A stretch of 64,000 nt of DNA. It comes from Leuconostoc gelidum subsp. gelidum KCTC 3527. GTDB taxonomy: Bacteria; Bacillota; Bacilli; Lactobacillales; Lactobacillaceae. This document shows, piece by piece, positions 1-9,059 of the stretch. Below the pieces are notes generated by a model. The model was not told the DNA's origin. It worked only from the letters and a program-made list of their open reading frames with translations, and did not search any database. The first letter of the stretch is position 1; the number at the start of each line of letters is the position of its first letter. A program made the position numbers and the translations under genes. The stretch spans positions 62,001 through 126,000 of the forward strand of contig NZ_AEMI01000036.1 in the NCBI RefSeq assembly GCF_000166715.1, in the 5' to 3' direction.

Positions 1-1336
1 ATTGCCGTTGGTTGTTTATCAAATTCAGCCAAAATTTCGTGATGAAAATAGACCACGTTTTGGGCTCTTACGTACACGTGAGTTTATTATGAAAGATGCC
101 TATTCATTTAGTGCAGACCACGCAGGATTAGATCAAGCATTTCATAATATGGAAACTGCCTATATTAAAATTTTTGATCGTATTGGGTTGTCATATCGTG
201 CCATTGTTGGTGATGCCGGCGCGATGGGCGGATCAGATTCAAAAGAATTTTCAGCCCCTGCTGCTGCCGGAGAAGATATTATTGCCTACTCTGATGCAAC
301 AGATTACGCGGCTAACTTAGAGATGGCGAAAGATTTTTACGAACGACAAAATCTAACTACAGAAGCTCAAGAATTAACATTAATTGATACGCCGAATGAA
401 AAAACGATTACAGAAATTTCAAATTTCTTATCAGTTGAAGCGACAATGATTGCAAAGACAATTATGTTTATGGCTGATGATAAATTAGTGGCAGTTGTAA
501 CGTCCGGTGATTTTGAAGTTAACACTGTGAAGGTGCAAAATTTCTTGAAGGTTGATACGCTTGAAGTTGCAGAAGAAAATCAGGTACGCGACCTATTGGG
601 AGCTGGATTTGGGTCATTAGGGCCGGTTAATCTACCTGAAGAAGTGCAATTGTTGGTTGATGAACGTGCTGCTGATATGGTAAATTTTGTTGCTGGTGCG
701 AACGAAGATGGCAAACATTATCGAAATATTAATTGGCAACGTGATGTTAAACTGCTTGAAGAAAATATTGGTGATTTCCGCACAGCACGTGAGGGAGATA
801 CTGCAGTTGACGGTAAAGGTAAGTTAGTATTTACGCCAGGAATTGAGATCGGGCATATATTTAAACTCGGTACGCGTTATTCAAAAGTGTTAGGCGCGCA
901 AGTGTTGAATGAGAATGGGCGTCAAACAGACATGATTATGGGGTCTTATGGCATCGGTGTGTCGCGTCTTCTGAGTGCTATTGTTGAACAAAAAGCTGAC
1001 GAAGATGGTCTTGTATGGCCTGCAAATGTTGCGCCATTTGATGTACACATTGTGCCAGTCAATATAAAAGATGCCGATCAAGTACGTGTGGCAGGACAAT
1101 TAGAAGCGTTATTGACAACACAAGGATTAGAAGTATTAGTTGATGATCGAAAAGAACGTGCTGGCGTTAAGTTTGCTGACGCGGATCTTATAGGCTTACC
1201 AATTCGAATTACGGTCGGTAAAAAAGCCAGTGAAGATATCGTCGAAGTTAAAGTGCGTGCAAGTAATACAAATATTGAGATGCGCCTAAGTGAGGTCGTT
1301 GATTCTGTTTCAGTATTGCTGAGCGGTGATAAATAA
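1..1336 (+). CDS. proS: Prolyl-tRNA synthetase, C-terminal part (cut by window edge)
   Basis: Charges tRNA-Pro with proline in the cytoplasm. The reading frame is open from base 2 with no initiation site, so roughly the first 120 residues of a family usually near 565-570 aa lie outside the window. Visible are the class II core stretch ending in FIMKDAYSFS, the GGSDSKEF segment, an inserted YbaK-like editing domain (fragment residues about 125-260), the core region GIEIGHIFKLGTRYS, and a C-terminal anticodon-binding domain. This insertion marks the bacterial-type ProRS that can clear mischarged Ala-tRNA. An intrinsic terminator follows at once. Gene order proS-polC is the usual one in Firmicutes. 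Confidence 0.97.
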   Translation, partial: LPLVVYQIQPKFRDENRPRFGLLRTREFIMKDAYSFSADHAGLDQAFHNMETAYIKIFDRIGLSYRAIVGDAGAMGGSDSKEFSAPAAAGEDIIAYSDATDYAANLEMAKDFYERQNLTTEAQELTLIDTPNEKTITEISNFLSVEATMIAKTIMFMADDKLVAVVTSGDFEVNTVKVQNFLKVDTLEVAEENQVRDLLGAGFGSLGPVNLPEEVQLLVDERAADMVNFVAGANEDGKHYRNINWQRDVKLLEENIGDFRTAREGDTAVDGKGKLVFTPGIEIGHIFKLGTRYSKVLGAQVLNENGRQTDMIMGSYGIGVSRLLSAIVEQKADEDGLVWPANVAPFDVHIVPVNIKDADQVRVAGQLEALLTTQGLEVLVDDRKERAGVKFADADLIGLPIRITVGKKASEDIVEVKVRASNTNIEMRLSEVVDSVSVLLSGDK

Positions 1337-1339
1337 GAC

Positions 1340-1366
1340 AAAAAACCGAATCTTTCGGTTTTTTTA
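1340..1366 (+). terminator. Intrinsic terminator after proS
   Basis: Arms AAAAAACCGAA (1340-1350) and TTCGGTTTTTT (1354-1364) are perfectly complementary around a 3-base loop and end in a T run. It separates proS from polC. Confidence 0.85.
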
Positions 1367-1387
1367 ATCAATAAATTAGAGGGAAAT

Positions 1388-4300
1388 ATGGTATTAACCC
1401 AACAAGAACAATTACAGCATTTACTGAATCATATTCAGTTACCAAAAGAAATACAGGGCTTTTTTAGTAATGGTGAATTAACACAGGTTGTTGTTTCGAA
1501 AAATTCAAAAACTTGGACTTTTCAATTAACCTTAGATAAAATATTACCCGTTAATGTATTGATGCAACTTCGTCAAAATCTACACAAGGCATTTACTAAT
1601 ATTGCAAGAACTGTAGTAATTATTAAAACACCAGTTCAAGTGATTAGTGAAGAGCTAATTAATCAATATTGGCATATTGCACTTGCAGAATCCAATCTCA
1701 ATCATGCCATAATTCAACAAATGGCTAGTAACACGATGCTAAAAAGAATAGACCAGAATCACTATAGTGTTGCCGTGGGTGCTCAGCTATTATACAGTTC
1801 TTTAAATGAATCTGCATTAGATTCAATTGTGACTGCTTATCAAAATCTTGGTTTTCCTAAAGTCATTTTGACACCAAGCAAAGATGATGTCTTAGCGCAA
1901 CAAATTGAAGATAGTGTTGCGCAACATCATGCCAAGGTGAATGAAGATTTGCAAAAGGCGATTAAAGCTAGTGAACAAGCTAAACCAAAATCATCAATAA
2001 CAGGTGTGAAATTAACATTAGGACGTAAAATTGCAAATGATGCCGAGATAACACGGCTAGAAACAATTGATAATGAAGAAAATCGTGTTGTTGTTGAAGG
2101 ATATATATTTGCTAGTGAGGTTCGTGAACTACGTTCAGGACGTAAACTCATGACACTTAAAGTAACAGACTATTCAAGTGCCATAGCTGCGAAAAAGTTT
2201 TCAAACAATGAATCTGATGAGGCCGTGTTTGAAAACTTGAAAACTGGTATGTGGGTACGCATGTCTGGTAATGTCCAAGAAGATACTTATGCGCGTGAAT
2301 TGGTGTTAAACATTTATGATTTGCAAGTTATTGATCATGAAGGTCGTCAAGAAAAATATCAAGGTGATAAAAAACGTATTGAACTACAGGTCCACTCTAC
2401 TATGTCATCAATGGATGCGGTAACCGATTATGCTGCTGTGGCAAAACTAGCTAAGAATTGGGGACAAGAGGCACTAGCAATCATTGATACAGCTAACGTG
2501 CAGGGTTTTCCAGAAGCAGTAGCTGCCGGACAGAAAAACGATTTAAAAATGATTTATGGTATGGAAGCCAACCTTGTTGAAGATGGGGAACCAATTGGGT
2601 TTAATTTATCACCAGTTACGTTACTTGATAAGAATACAATTTATGTAGCATTTGATTTAGAAACAACTGGACTATCCGCTGTCACAGATAAGATTATTGA
2701 ATTGTCAGCCGTTAAAATGCAGCTTGGTAATGTCATTGAAAAGTTTTCAGAATATATTAATCCTGGATTCCCGCTATCTGATTTTACAACAAAATTAACT
2801 TCGATAACAGACACAATGGTTGCTCATACTGATACTGAAGAAAATATTATTAAACGGTTTAGACAATGGGCTGGTGAGGCTGTTTTAATTGGACATAATG
2901 TGACTTTCGATGTTGGTTTCATGAATGCCGCTTACGCAAGATATAGTCAGGCAACTATTACAAATCCAGTGATTGATACATTACCATTTACGCGGTGGTT
3001 GTACCCTGATTATAAGTCTTATCGATTAGGCACGATTGCCAAGCGTTTTAATATTAATCTGGAACAAGCGCATCGCGCAATATTTGATGCAGAAACTACT
3101 GGGCATATTGCTTGGCGTCTGATTAAAGAGGCCAATTTACGTTATGAATTAGTTCGACATGATCAATTAAATGATCATATGACAGAAGGTGATGCTTGGA
3201 AACACGGACGTCCAGTTCATGCCACACTACTTGTTCAAAATGATATTGGCTTGAAAAATCTATATAAATTGGTCTCTCAATCTAATATTAATTTTTTTGC
3301 CCGTGTGCCACGTATCCCACGCTCAGTTTTAGATCAGTATCGTGAAGGATTAGTTATTGGCACTGGTGATACAAGTGGTGATGTCATTATGACATTGATT
3401 GAAAAGGGACGAGCTGAAGCCCTTAAAAAGGCTCAGTACTATGATTATATTGAAATTCAACCAACTGCGAATTACGATCCAATGCTTGAATCAGAGTTGA
3501 TCGCAGACACAGAAAAGTTACACGCTATTTTACAAGAGATGGTGTCAATTGGTGATCAGTTAAAAAAGCCTGTCGTTGTTACAGGGGATGTTAAATATAC
3601 AAATCCGGAAGATAAAATTTATCGTGATATTTTAATTGCCACGCAACCAGGTAATCCACAAAACAGGACAGCGTTACCCAAATTACATTTTCGTACAACT
3701 CAGGATTTATTGGATGATTATGCTTTTATGGGCGAAGATTTGGCCAAAAAATTAATTATTGACAACACACATGCTGTTGCTAATATGTTGGAAACAATTT
3801 CGCCGCTAAAAAGTGGCTCGTATCCGCCTAATATACCTAGTGCTGGTGATGAACTTACCAAACGCACACTTGCAACAGCCAAAAAATGGTATGGTGATCC
3901 GGTGCCAGATGTTATTCAGTCACGAATTGATCAAGAATTAACTGCAATTATTGGCAATGGTTTTGCGCCACACTATATTATCGCGCAGCGATTAGTTGAA
4001 AAGTCAAACAAAGATGGTTATTTAGTGGGTTCACGTGGCTCGGTTGGTTCTTCCTTTGTTGCCACAATGTCAGGTATAACAGAGGTTAATCCTTTTGCAC
4101 CGCATTATCGTAGCGCACATGGCGATTATTTTGAATTGGCAGATCCTAAAATTTATGAATCGGGTTATGATCTTCCTGACAAAGCTGATCCTAATCATCC
4201 AAATGAAATGTTAATTGGGGATGGCCAAAATATTCCGTTTGAAACGTTCATGGGCTTTAAGGGAGATAAGGTGCCAGATATTGATTTGAATTTTTCTGGT

Positions 4301-5701
4301 GATTATCAACCCATTGCACACAACTATATGAAGGTATTGTTCGGTGAACATAATGTTTACCGTGCAGGAACAATAGCAACTGTCGCAGAGAAAACGGCAT
4401 TCGGTTACGTTAAGGGTTATGAAAGAGATCATGAGAAGCAATATCGTGGCGCAGAGGTAGAACGTTTAGCGCAAGGTGTAACTGGGGTTAAGCGGACAAC
4501 TGGCCAGCATCCAGGTGGTATTTTGATTGTGCCACGAGAGTATGAGGTATATGACTTTACACCGGTACAATATCCAGCGGATGATCAAAAATCTTTGTGG
4601 CAAACGACTCACATGGATTATCACGCTATTCATGATAACTTACTCAAAATGGATATATTGGGGCATGATGATCCGACTATGGTTCGTACTTTAAAAGATA
4701 TGTCAGGCATTGATCCACAATCAATTCCAGCCAATGATCCCGGTGTTTTGAGTCTGTTTACATCACCAAAAGCGTTAGGTGTGACGGAAGAACAAATTTT
4801 TTCAAAGACTGGTACGCTTGGTTTACCAGAATTTGGCACAAATTTTGTGCGTGGCATGTTGGAAGAAACACAACCACATAATTATTCGGAATTGTTACAA
4901 ATTTCTGGTTTATCACATGGCACTGATGTGTGGTTAGGAAATGCGAACGAATTAATTGAAAATGGCACAGCAACAATCGGTACGGTTATTGGAACACGTG
5001 ACAAAATTATGACTGATTTGATTAATTGGGGATTTCCAGCAGCTGATGCATTTAACGTTATGGAAAAAGTGCGTAAAGGCAAGGGAATAACGGATGACTA
5101 TCAAGCGCAGTTACGTGAAGCGAAAATTCCAGAATGGTATATTCAATCAATGCTAAAAATTAAGTATATGTTTCCGCGTGCTCATGCGGCAGCCTATGTA
5201 TTAATGGCCTTGAGAATTGCATACTTTAAAGTATATTTCCCAATGATTTACTACGCGACATACTTCTCTGTCCGTGCAGATCAATTTGATATTGTGGCGA
5301 TGAGTCGTGGAAAGAACGCAACGAAAGAGGCTTTGAAACGTTTACGAGTACTTGGAAACGATGCGACTGTTGGTGATAAAAATTTACTAACTGTACTTGA
5401 AATGGCTAATGAAGCGCTTGAACGAGGGACAACTTTTTCGATGGTGGATTTGTACAAATCAGAGGCCAATGAATGGGTTATTGATGGCGACACATTAATC
5501 CCACCCTTTTCAGCAGTCCCTAGTTTAGGAGAGAACGTTGCTAAACAAATTATTGTTGCACGACAAGATAAGCCCTTCTTAAGTAAAGAAGATCTGAAAA
5601 AACGTGGTAAGGTATCACAAACAGTTATTGACTATTTAACACAAAATTCTGTACTAGATGGTATGCCCGATGAAAATCAGTTAAGCTTGTTTGATTTTTA
5701 A
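1388..5701 (+). CDS. polC: DNA polymerase III alpha subunit, PolC type
   Basis: Replicative polymerase with built-in 3'-5' proofreading. At 1437 aa it has the usual PolC length. Order: N-terminal domain, OB fold (about residues 220-320), split PHP domain from about 330, an inserted DEDDh exonuclease (DLETTG at about 423, to about 590), then the polymerase core with catalytic PDIDLN at about 962 and the C-terminal tau-binding region. The start ATG has an AGAGGGA site 5 bases upstream. Odd point: the first PHP metal motif, usually HxH, reads Q334-V-H336, and the usual TDH reads I366-D-T368, so the PHP metal site looks degenerate. Exonuclease and polymerase motifs look intact. Confidence 0.98.
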   Translation: MVLTQQEQLQHLLNHIQLPKEIQGFFSNGELTQVVVSKNSKTWTFQLTLDKILPVNVLMQLRQNLHKAFTNIARTVVIIKTPVQVISEELINQYWHIALAESNLNHAIIQQMASNTMLKRIDQNHYSVAVGAQLLYSSLNESALDSIVTAYQNLGFPKVILTPSKDDVLAQQIEDSVAQHHAKVNEDLQKAIKASEQAKPKSSITGVKLTLGRKIANDAEITRLETIDNEENRVVVEGYIFASEVRELRSGRKLMTLKVTDYSSAIAAKKFSNNESDEAVFENLKTGMWVRMSGNVQEDTYARELVLNIYDLQVIDHEGRQEKYQGDKKRIELQVHSTMSSMDAVTDYAAVAKLAKNWGQEALAIIDTANVQGFPEAVAAGQKNDLKMIYGMEANLVEDGEPIGFNLSPVTLLDKNTIYVAFDLETTGLSAVTDKIIELSAVKMQLGNVIEKFSEYINPGFPLSDFTTKLTSITDTMVAHTDTEENIIKRFRQWAGEAVLIGHNVTFDVGFMNAAYARYSQATITNPVIDTLPFTRWLYPDYKSYRLGTIAKRFNINLEQAHRAIFDAETTGHIAWRLIKEANLRYELVRHDQLNDHMTEGDAWKHGRPVHATLLVQNDIGLKNLYKLVSQSNINFFARVPRIPRSVLDQYREGLVIGTGDTSGDVIMTLIEKGRAEALKKAQYYDYIEIQPTANYDPMLESELIADTEKLHAILQEMVSIGDQLKKPVVVTGDVKYTNPEDKIYRDILIATQPGNPQNRTALPKLHFRTTQDLLDDYAFMGEDLAKKLIIDNTHAVANMLETISPLKSGSYPPNIPSAGDELTKRTLATAKKWYGDPVPDVIQSRIDQELTAIIGNGFAPHYIIAQRLVEKSNKDGYLVGSRGSVGSSFVATMSGITEVNPFAPHYRSAHGDYFELADPKIYESGYDLPDKADPNHPNEMLIGDGQNIPFETFMGFKGDKVPDIDLNFSGDYQPIAHNYMKVLFGEHNVYRAGTIATVAEKTAFGYVKGYERDHEKQYRGAEVERLAQGVTGVKRTTGQHPGGILIVPREYEVYDFTPVQYPADDQKSLWQTTHMDYHAIHDNLLKMDILGHDDPTMVRTLKDMSGIDPQSIPANDPGVLSLFTSPKALGVTEEQIFSKTGTLGLPEFGTNFVRGMLEETQPHNYSELLQISGLSHGTDVWLGNANELIENGTATIGTVIGTRDKIMTDLINWGFPAADAFNVMEKVRKGKGITDDYQAQLREAKIPEWYIQSMLKIKYMFPRAHAAAYVLMALRIAYFKVYFPMIYYATYFSVRADQFDIVAMSRGKNATKEALKRLRVLGNDATVGDKNLLTVLEMANEALERGTTFSMVDLYKSEANEWVIDGDTLIPPFSAVPSLGENVAKQIIVARQDKPFLSKEDLKKRGKVSQTVIDYLTQNSVLDGMPDENQLSLFDF

Positions 5702-5783
5702 TAGATGAATCTAACTTATGGCAAGGTAAGCGTATAACATGTGAATTAGTAATGGTAAACGACATAAAAACAGGAGTCAAGTT

Positions 5784-6194
5784 ATGAGACATGAGTGGCA
5801 CCAGAAGATTGCAAATTGTTTTGAATATGTGCTAAATATAGTGATGATTTGTATTGGCTTTGTGATTTTTGGATTTTTATTACGCGAGATTTATAATTTA
5901 GCACACCTATTGATTACGATTAACGATATGCGAGCACATTTTAATGAAATAACAGAGGCAACGTTGGCAGTATTCTTATTTTTTGAGTTTATGAGTCTAG
6001 TGCGCGAATATTTCATTAAAGACGCACATATTAGTATGGAAAGTTTTTTGTATATTGGTGTAACCGCGCTTATTCGTGCTATTTTGGTATATCATGATCA
6101 AACCACGAAAACACTATTATTAGCAATTTCAATTTGTTTACTAGTTGTTGCATTGACAATTTATCGTTTTTTTAGAGAAAAAAAGATAAAATGA
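5784..6194 (+). CDS. psiE: PsiE family phosphate-starvation-inducible membrane protein
   Basis: 136 aa with four predicted hydrophobic helices (about residues 15-35, 55-72, 82-100 and 108-128) and a basic C-terminal tail, matching the small integral-membrane PsiE family, whose function is unknown. The motif-like stretch around EFMSLVREYF is typical of the family. The start ATG has an AGGAG site 7 bases upstream. It stands alone between polC, after which I saw no clear terminator, and a strong two-tier terminator. No Pho-box was recognised upstream, so regulation by phosphate is not shown. Confidence 0.8.
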   Translation: MRHEWHQKIANCFEYVLNIVMICIGFVIFGFLLREIYNLAHLLITINDMRAHFNEITEATLAVFLFFEFMSLVREYFIKDAHISMESFLYIGVTALIRAILVYHDQTTKTLLLAISICLLVVALTIYRFFREKKIK

Positions 6195-6215
6195 TAATAG
6201 TAACTTACTCATATT

Positions 6216-6267
6216 AAAAAATCTCTGTGAGATTGGTACTAGGAAACCAATTTTACAGAGATTTTTT
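6216..6267 (+). terminator. Two-tier intrinsic terminator after psiE
   Basis: Outer arms 6216-6228 (AAAAAATCTCTGT) and 6255-6267 are perfectly complementary. An inner ATTGGT/ACCAAT pair lies inside them. The outer stem ends in a T run on the plus strand and an A run at its 5' side, so it could act in both directions. Confidence 0.85.
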
Positions 6268-6392
6268 GACTAAATTTGTTTAAAGTATAGGCTGTCCTTT
6301 CATTTTTTTAATGTTAAGTAGCATGTTGTCTAAATTTTTTGTGGAATACATGATTAGTAACCATTAACGTACTTTTTTGATACTGACAATCA

Positions 6393-6528
6393 TGGTATGA
6401 TGATAGATATTATAAAAATTAACGGAGGGAATGTGTTCAGTCATGATCGCTTGTCATTTATAATAAAGTTGATATGAACAAACGATGGTAAACGAAATGA
6501 AAGTACTTATGACTGGATACTATAAACC
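6393..6528 (+). promoter_or_regulatory. rbsK promoter and hairpin-bridged ribosome-binding site
   Basis: An extended -10 (TGGTATGAT, 6393-6401) is followed by a strong SD (GGAGGGA, 6424-6430), but the rbsK ATG lies at 6529, about 100 bases further on. Bases 6433-6446 pair with 6507-6520 in 14 contiguous pairs (three G-T wobbles), and an inner stem (6450-6459 with 6495-6503, one bulged G) extends it. After the hairpin only TATAAACC separates the stem from the ATG. With the hairpin folded out the SD sits about 10-12 bases from the start. A 10-codon mini-ORF (ATG 6431 to TAA 6463) starts right at the SD. Confidence 0.75.
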
Positions 6529-7440
6529 ATGACTAAAAATATTGTTGTACTTGGCAGTCTAAATGTCGATAACATTATGAAAATGCCACGCATGCCACTA
6601 GTCGGTGAAACTATGGCACTAACTGATGTGACAACAGCACCCGGTGGCAAGGGAGCGAACCAAGCGGTAGCCGCTGCACGTCAAGGAGCTAATGTCTCAT
6701 TTATTGGTTCTGTTGGGAATGATAGTAATGGCCAATTTATGCGTGCCACATTACTTACAAATGGGGTTAACGTCAATGCTGTGACAACAAATAGTGAAGT
6801 ACCTACCGGATCAGCTTACATTATGCTGCAAGAAAATGGTGCGAATACAATTTTGATTCATGGTGGTGCGAATCAAGCACTCACAGTTGCTGATTTAGAT
6901 AAAAATGTTATTGCAAAAGCAGATACACTAATTGCACAATTTGAAGTACCATTAGAAGTTATCGTTGCAGCCTTTAAAATTGCTAAGGCAAATAATGTGC
7001 AAACTATTTTAAATCCTGCACCAGCAGTATACGATTTAACACCAGAATTAATGCATGTGACAGATATTATTTTACCAAATGAAACTGAGGCACAATTATT
7101 GACGGGTATTGCCATTGAGAATGATGAAGTAGTTTTGAATCGTGTGAGCAATGCAATTCTAGCCAAAGGTGTATCACGTAGTATTATTACATTAGGTGAT
7201 GCGGGTTCTTTTGTAGCGGATAGGGATCAACGTTGGTGGGCCAAGCCCAACAACGTTGATGCTGTCGATACGACAGGTGCTGGTGATACTTTCATCGGTA
7301 CGCTAGCCAGTGTGATTGATGCCGATTTTAATAACTTGGATGAAGCTGTGAAAAGGGCAAGTATTGCGAGTGCGATTGCTGTCACACGTGCCGGTGCTAT
7401 TCCATCGATTCCGACACGTGATGAGGTCGATGCGTTCTAA
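6529..7440 (+). CDS. rbsK: Ribokinase
   Basis: Phosphorylates D-ribose to ribose 5-phosphate with ATP in the cytoplasm. The 303-aa PfkB-family protein has the N-terminal substrate signature GGKGANQAVAAA (about residues 41-52) and the C-terminal anion-hole motif DTTGAGDTF with the catalytic Asp at 253. No local SD precedes the ATG; the SD appears to be delivered through the upstream hairpin. There is no rbsD or transporter beside it. The stop codon overlaps the start of the next gene (TAATG at 7438-7442), so the methyltransferase is probably co-translated with it, although the functions are unrelated. Confidence 0.92.
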   Translation: MTKNIVVLGSLNVDNIMKMPRMPLVGETMALTDVTTAPGGKGANQAVAAARQGANVSFIGSVGNDSNGQFMRATLLTNGVNVNAVTTNSEVPTGSAYIMLQENGANTILIHGGANQALTVADLDKNVIAKADTLIAQFEVPLEVIVAAFKIAKANNVQTILNPAPAVYDLTPELMHVTDIILPNETEAQLLTGIAIENDEVVLNRVSNAILAKGVSRSIITLGDAGSFVADRDQRWWAKPNNVDAVDTTGAGDTFIGTLASVIDADFNNLDEAVKRASIASAIAVTRAGAIPSIPTRDEVDAF

Positions 7441-8897
7441 TGTCAACTTTACCAGAAGATTTTATAAGTAAATATACACGCTTGTTAGGTAACGAGTCAA
7501 CTGATTTCTTTAACGCATTCGAAGGTCCCGTGCAAAAGGCTTATCGTATTAATCCCTTAAAAGCGAACACTAATTTACTGGACACACCAAATGACGGGCA
7601 AGTACCATATGGTCAATGGGGGTTTTTTGGTGCGGTTTCGGGCCACTCTATATCACATGTGACGGGTGTCGTTTATTCTCAAGAACCTTCAGCACAGTTT
7701 GTCGGCGAAATTGTGCGGCCAGAACCTGGGGAACGTATTTTGGATTTGGCAGCGGCTCCTGGTGGCAAAACAACTCATTTAGCAGCATTTATGCAACAAA
7801 AGGGACTTTTGTGGTCCAATGAAATTTTTTTGAATCGTGCTAAAATATTAAGTGAAAATGTGGAACGCATGGGCTTGCAAAATAGTGTTGTGAGTTCACA
7901 TACACCGGCGGAACTTAGTGCTAAGTTACCACAATATTTTGATAAAATTTTACTTGATGCGCCTTGTTCGGGAGAAGGCATGTTTCGAAAAAATAGCACT
8001 GCAATAAAACAATGGCATAAAGATTTTCCACAAGAACTAGCTGGACTTCAACGTGAAATTTTGCATGAAGCGGTGAAAATGTTGCGCCCTGGTGGTCAAA
8101 TTATCTATTCGACGTGTACATTTTCACCGGAAGAAGATGAACAAATGATTGGATGGTTGATGTCTGAATATCCTGAATTTACCCTAAAAACAATTAATAA
8201 ACCACAAGATACACATATTAGCGATGGGCAGCCTGCCTGGGCAGATAAGCAGTTTACAGATGGTCAAATAGATCAGAGTAAAACAACTGATCAAGAGGTA
8301 CTTAAAAAGACGGCACGCTTGTGGCCACAACGATTGAATGGAGAAGGCCATTTTGTGGCCAAACTTGAAAAATCACCAAATGTACCTTTAAGTGATCACA
8401 TTGTTAAACCACTCAAACCAATTGAATTGAATCCTGAACAACAAAAATTAATGACTTTATTTATCAGTGAATCTTTTGTTTCATTTCGGTTAGATAAGCG
8501 CCAGTTCACTTTATTCGGCGAACGGTTATACTTAGCACCTATTGGAACACCTGATATTTCAGGGATGAAAATTTTACGTTTAGGTATTGAAATGGGCACT
8601 TTCAAAAAGAATCGTTTTGAACCGGCGCATGCCTTGGCACTGGCAATGCATCCAGATGAGTTTGTGCAAAATTATGATATGACTACCAATGATTGGGCTA
8701 AGTTTGTTCATGGAGATGTTATTCGCCCAGATAGTGGTACGTCACTTAAAAAAGGTTGGGTATTGATGGTTGCTAACGGTAATGGTGCTGGTTGGGGTCG
8801 TTATGTTGATGGACAAATTAAAAATTTCTTTCCAAAGGGATTACGTTTTATGGTTAAGCAAACACATTCCGATTTATTAGAGGATGATATGTATTAG
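7440..8897 (+). CDS. RsmF-type 16S rRNA m5C methyltransferase (NOL1/NOP2/Sun family)
   Basis: SAM-dependent RNA cytosine-5 methyltransferase. The 485-aa protein has the SAM motif LDLAAAPGGKT (101-111), motif IV DAPC with Cys176 and motif VI STCTFSPEEDE with Cys226; the two cysteines are the product-release and catalytic residues of this family. The C-terminal about 170 residues match the RsmF/PUA-like extension, which argues for an rRNA target, though the exact base is not shown. The start overlaps the rbsK stop by one base. A short terminator follows. Confidence 0.9.
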   Translation: MSTLPEDFISKYTRLLGNESTDFFNAFEGPVQKAYRINPLKANTNLLDTPNDGQVPYGQWGFFGAVSGHSISHVTGVVYSQEPSAQFVGEIVRPEPGERILDLAAAPGGKTTHLAAFMQQKGLLWSNEIFLNRAKILSENVERMGLQNSVVSSHTPAELSAKLPQYFDKILLDAPCSGEGMFRKNSTAIKQWHKDFPQELAGLQREILHEAVKMLRPGGQIIYSTCTFSPEEDEQMIGWLMSEYPEFTLKTINKPQDTHISDGQPAWADKQFTDGQIDQSKTTDQEVLKKTARLWPQRLNGEGHFVAKLEKSPNVPLSDHIVKPLKPIELNPEQQKLMTLFISESFVSFRLDKRQFTLFGERLYLAPIGTPDISGMKILRLGIEMGTFKKNRFEPAHALALAMHPDEFVQNYDMTTNDWAKFVHGDVIRPDSGTSLKKGWVLMVANGNGAGWGRYVDGQIKNFFPKGLRFMVKQTHSDLLEDDMY

Positions 8898-8917
8898 AAG
8901 CCGGTAGGCTTTTTTTG
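8898..8917 (+). terminator. Short intrinsic terminator
   Basis: AAGCC (8898-8902), loop GGTA, GGCTT (8907-8911) followed by T7. It begins directly after the TAG of the methyltransferase gene. Confidence 0.65.
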
Positions 8918-8940
8918 TTTGTCAAGGACATAATGAGGCC

Positions 8941-8968
8941 TTGTTCTCCTTAACAGATAACGTATAAT
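8941..8968 (+). promoter_or_regulatory. Promoter of the BMP-family gene
   Basis: TTGTTC (8941-8946), 16-base spacer, TATAAT (8963-8968). It is the only good sigma-A-type match between the preceding terminator and the GTG at 9060. The transcript leader would be about 85 bases. Confidence 0.55.
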
Positions 8969-9059
8969 AATGTTTTGGACGCATGAATTAAGAGCTGACG
9001 ATATTAAAAATAATGAAATTTATATTTTTAGATCATCTCAAAAAGGGAGAATAAGAATC

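Noticed and set aside
8970-9059. Upstream extension of the BMP gene from ATG 8970
   Set aside because: It would add 30 polar residues ahead of the signal-like segment and has no SD; GTG 9060 has a good SD and a family-like N-terminus.
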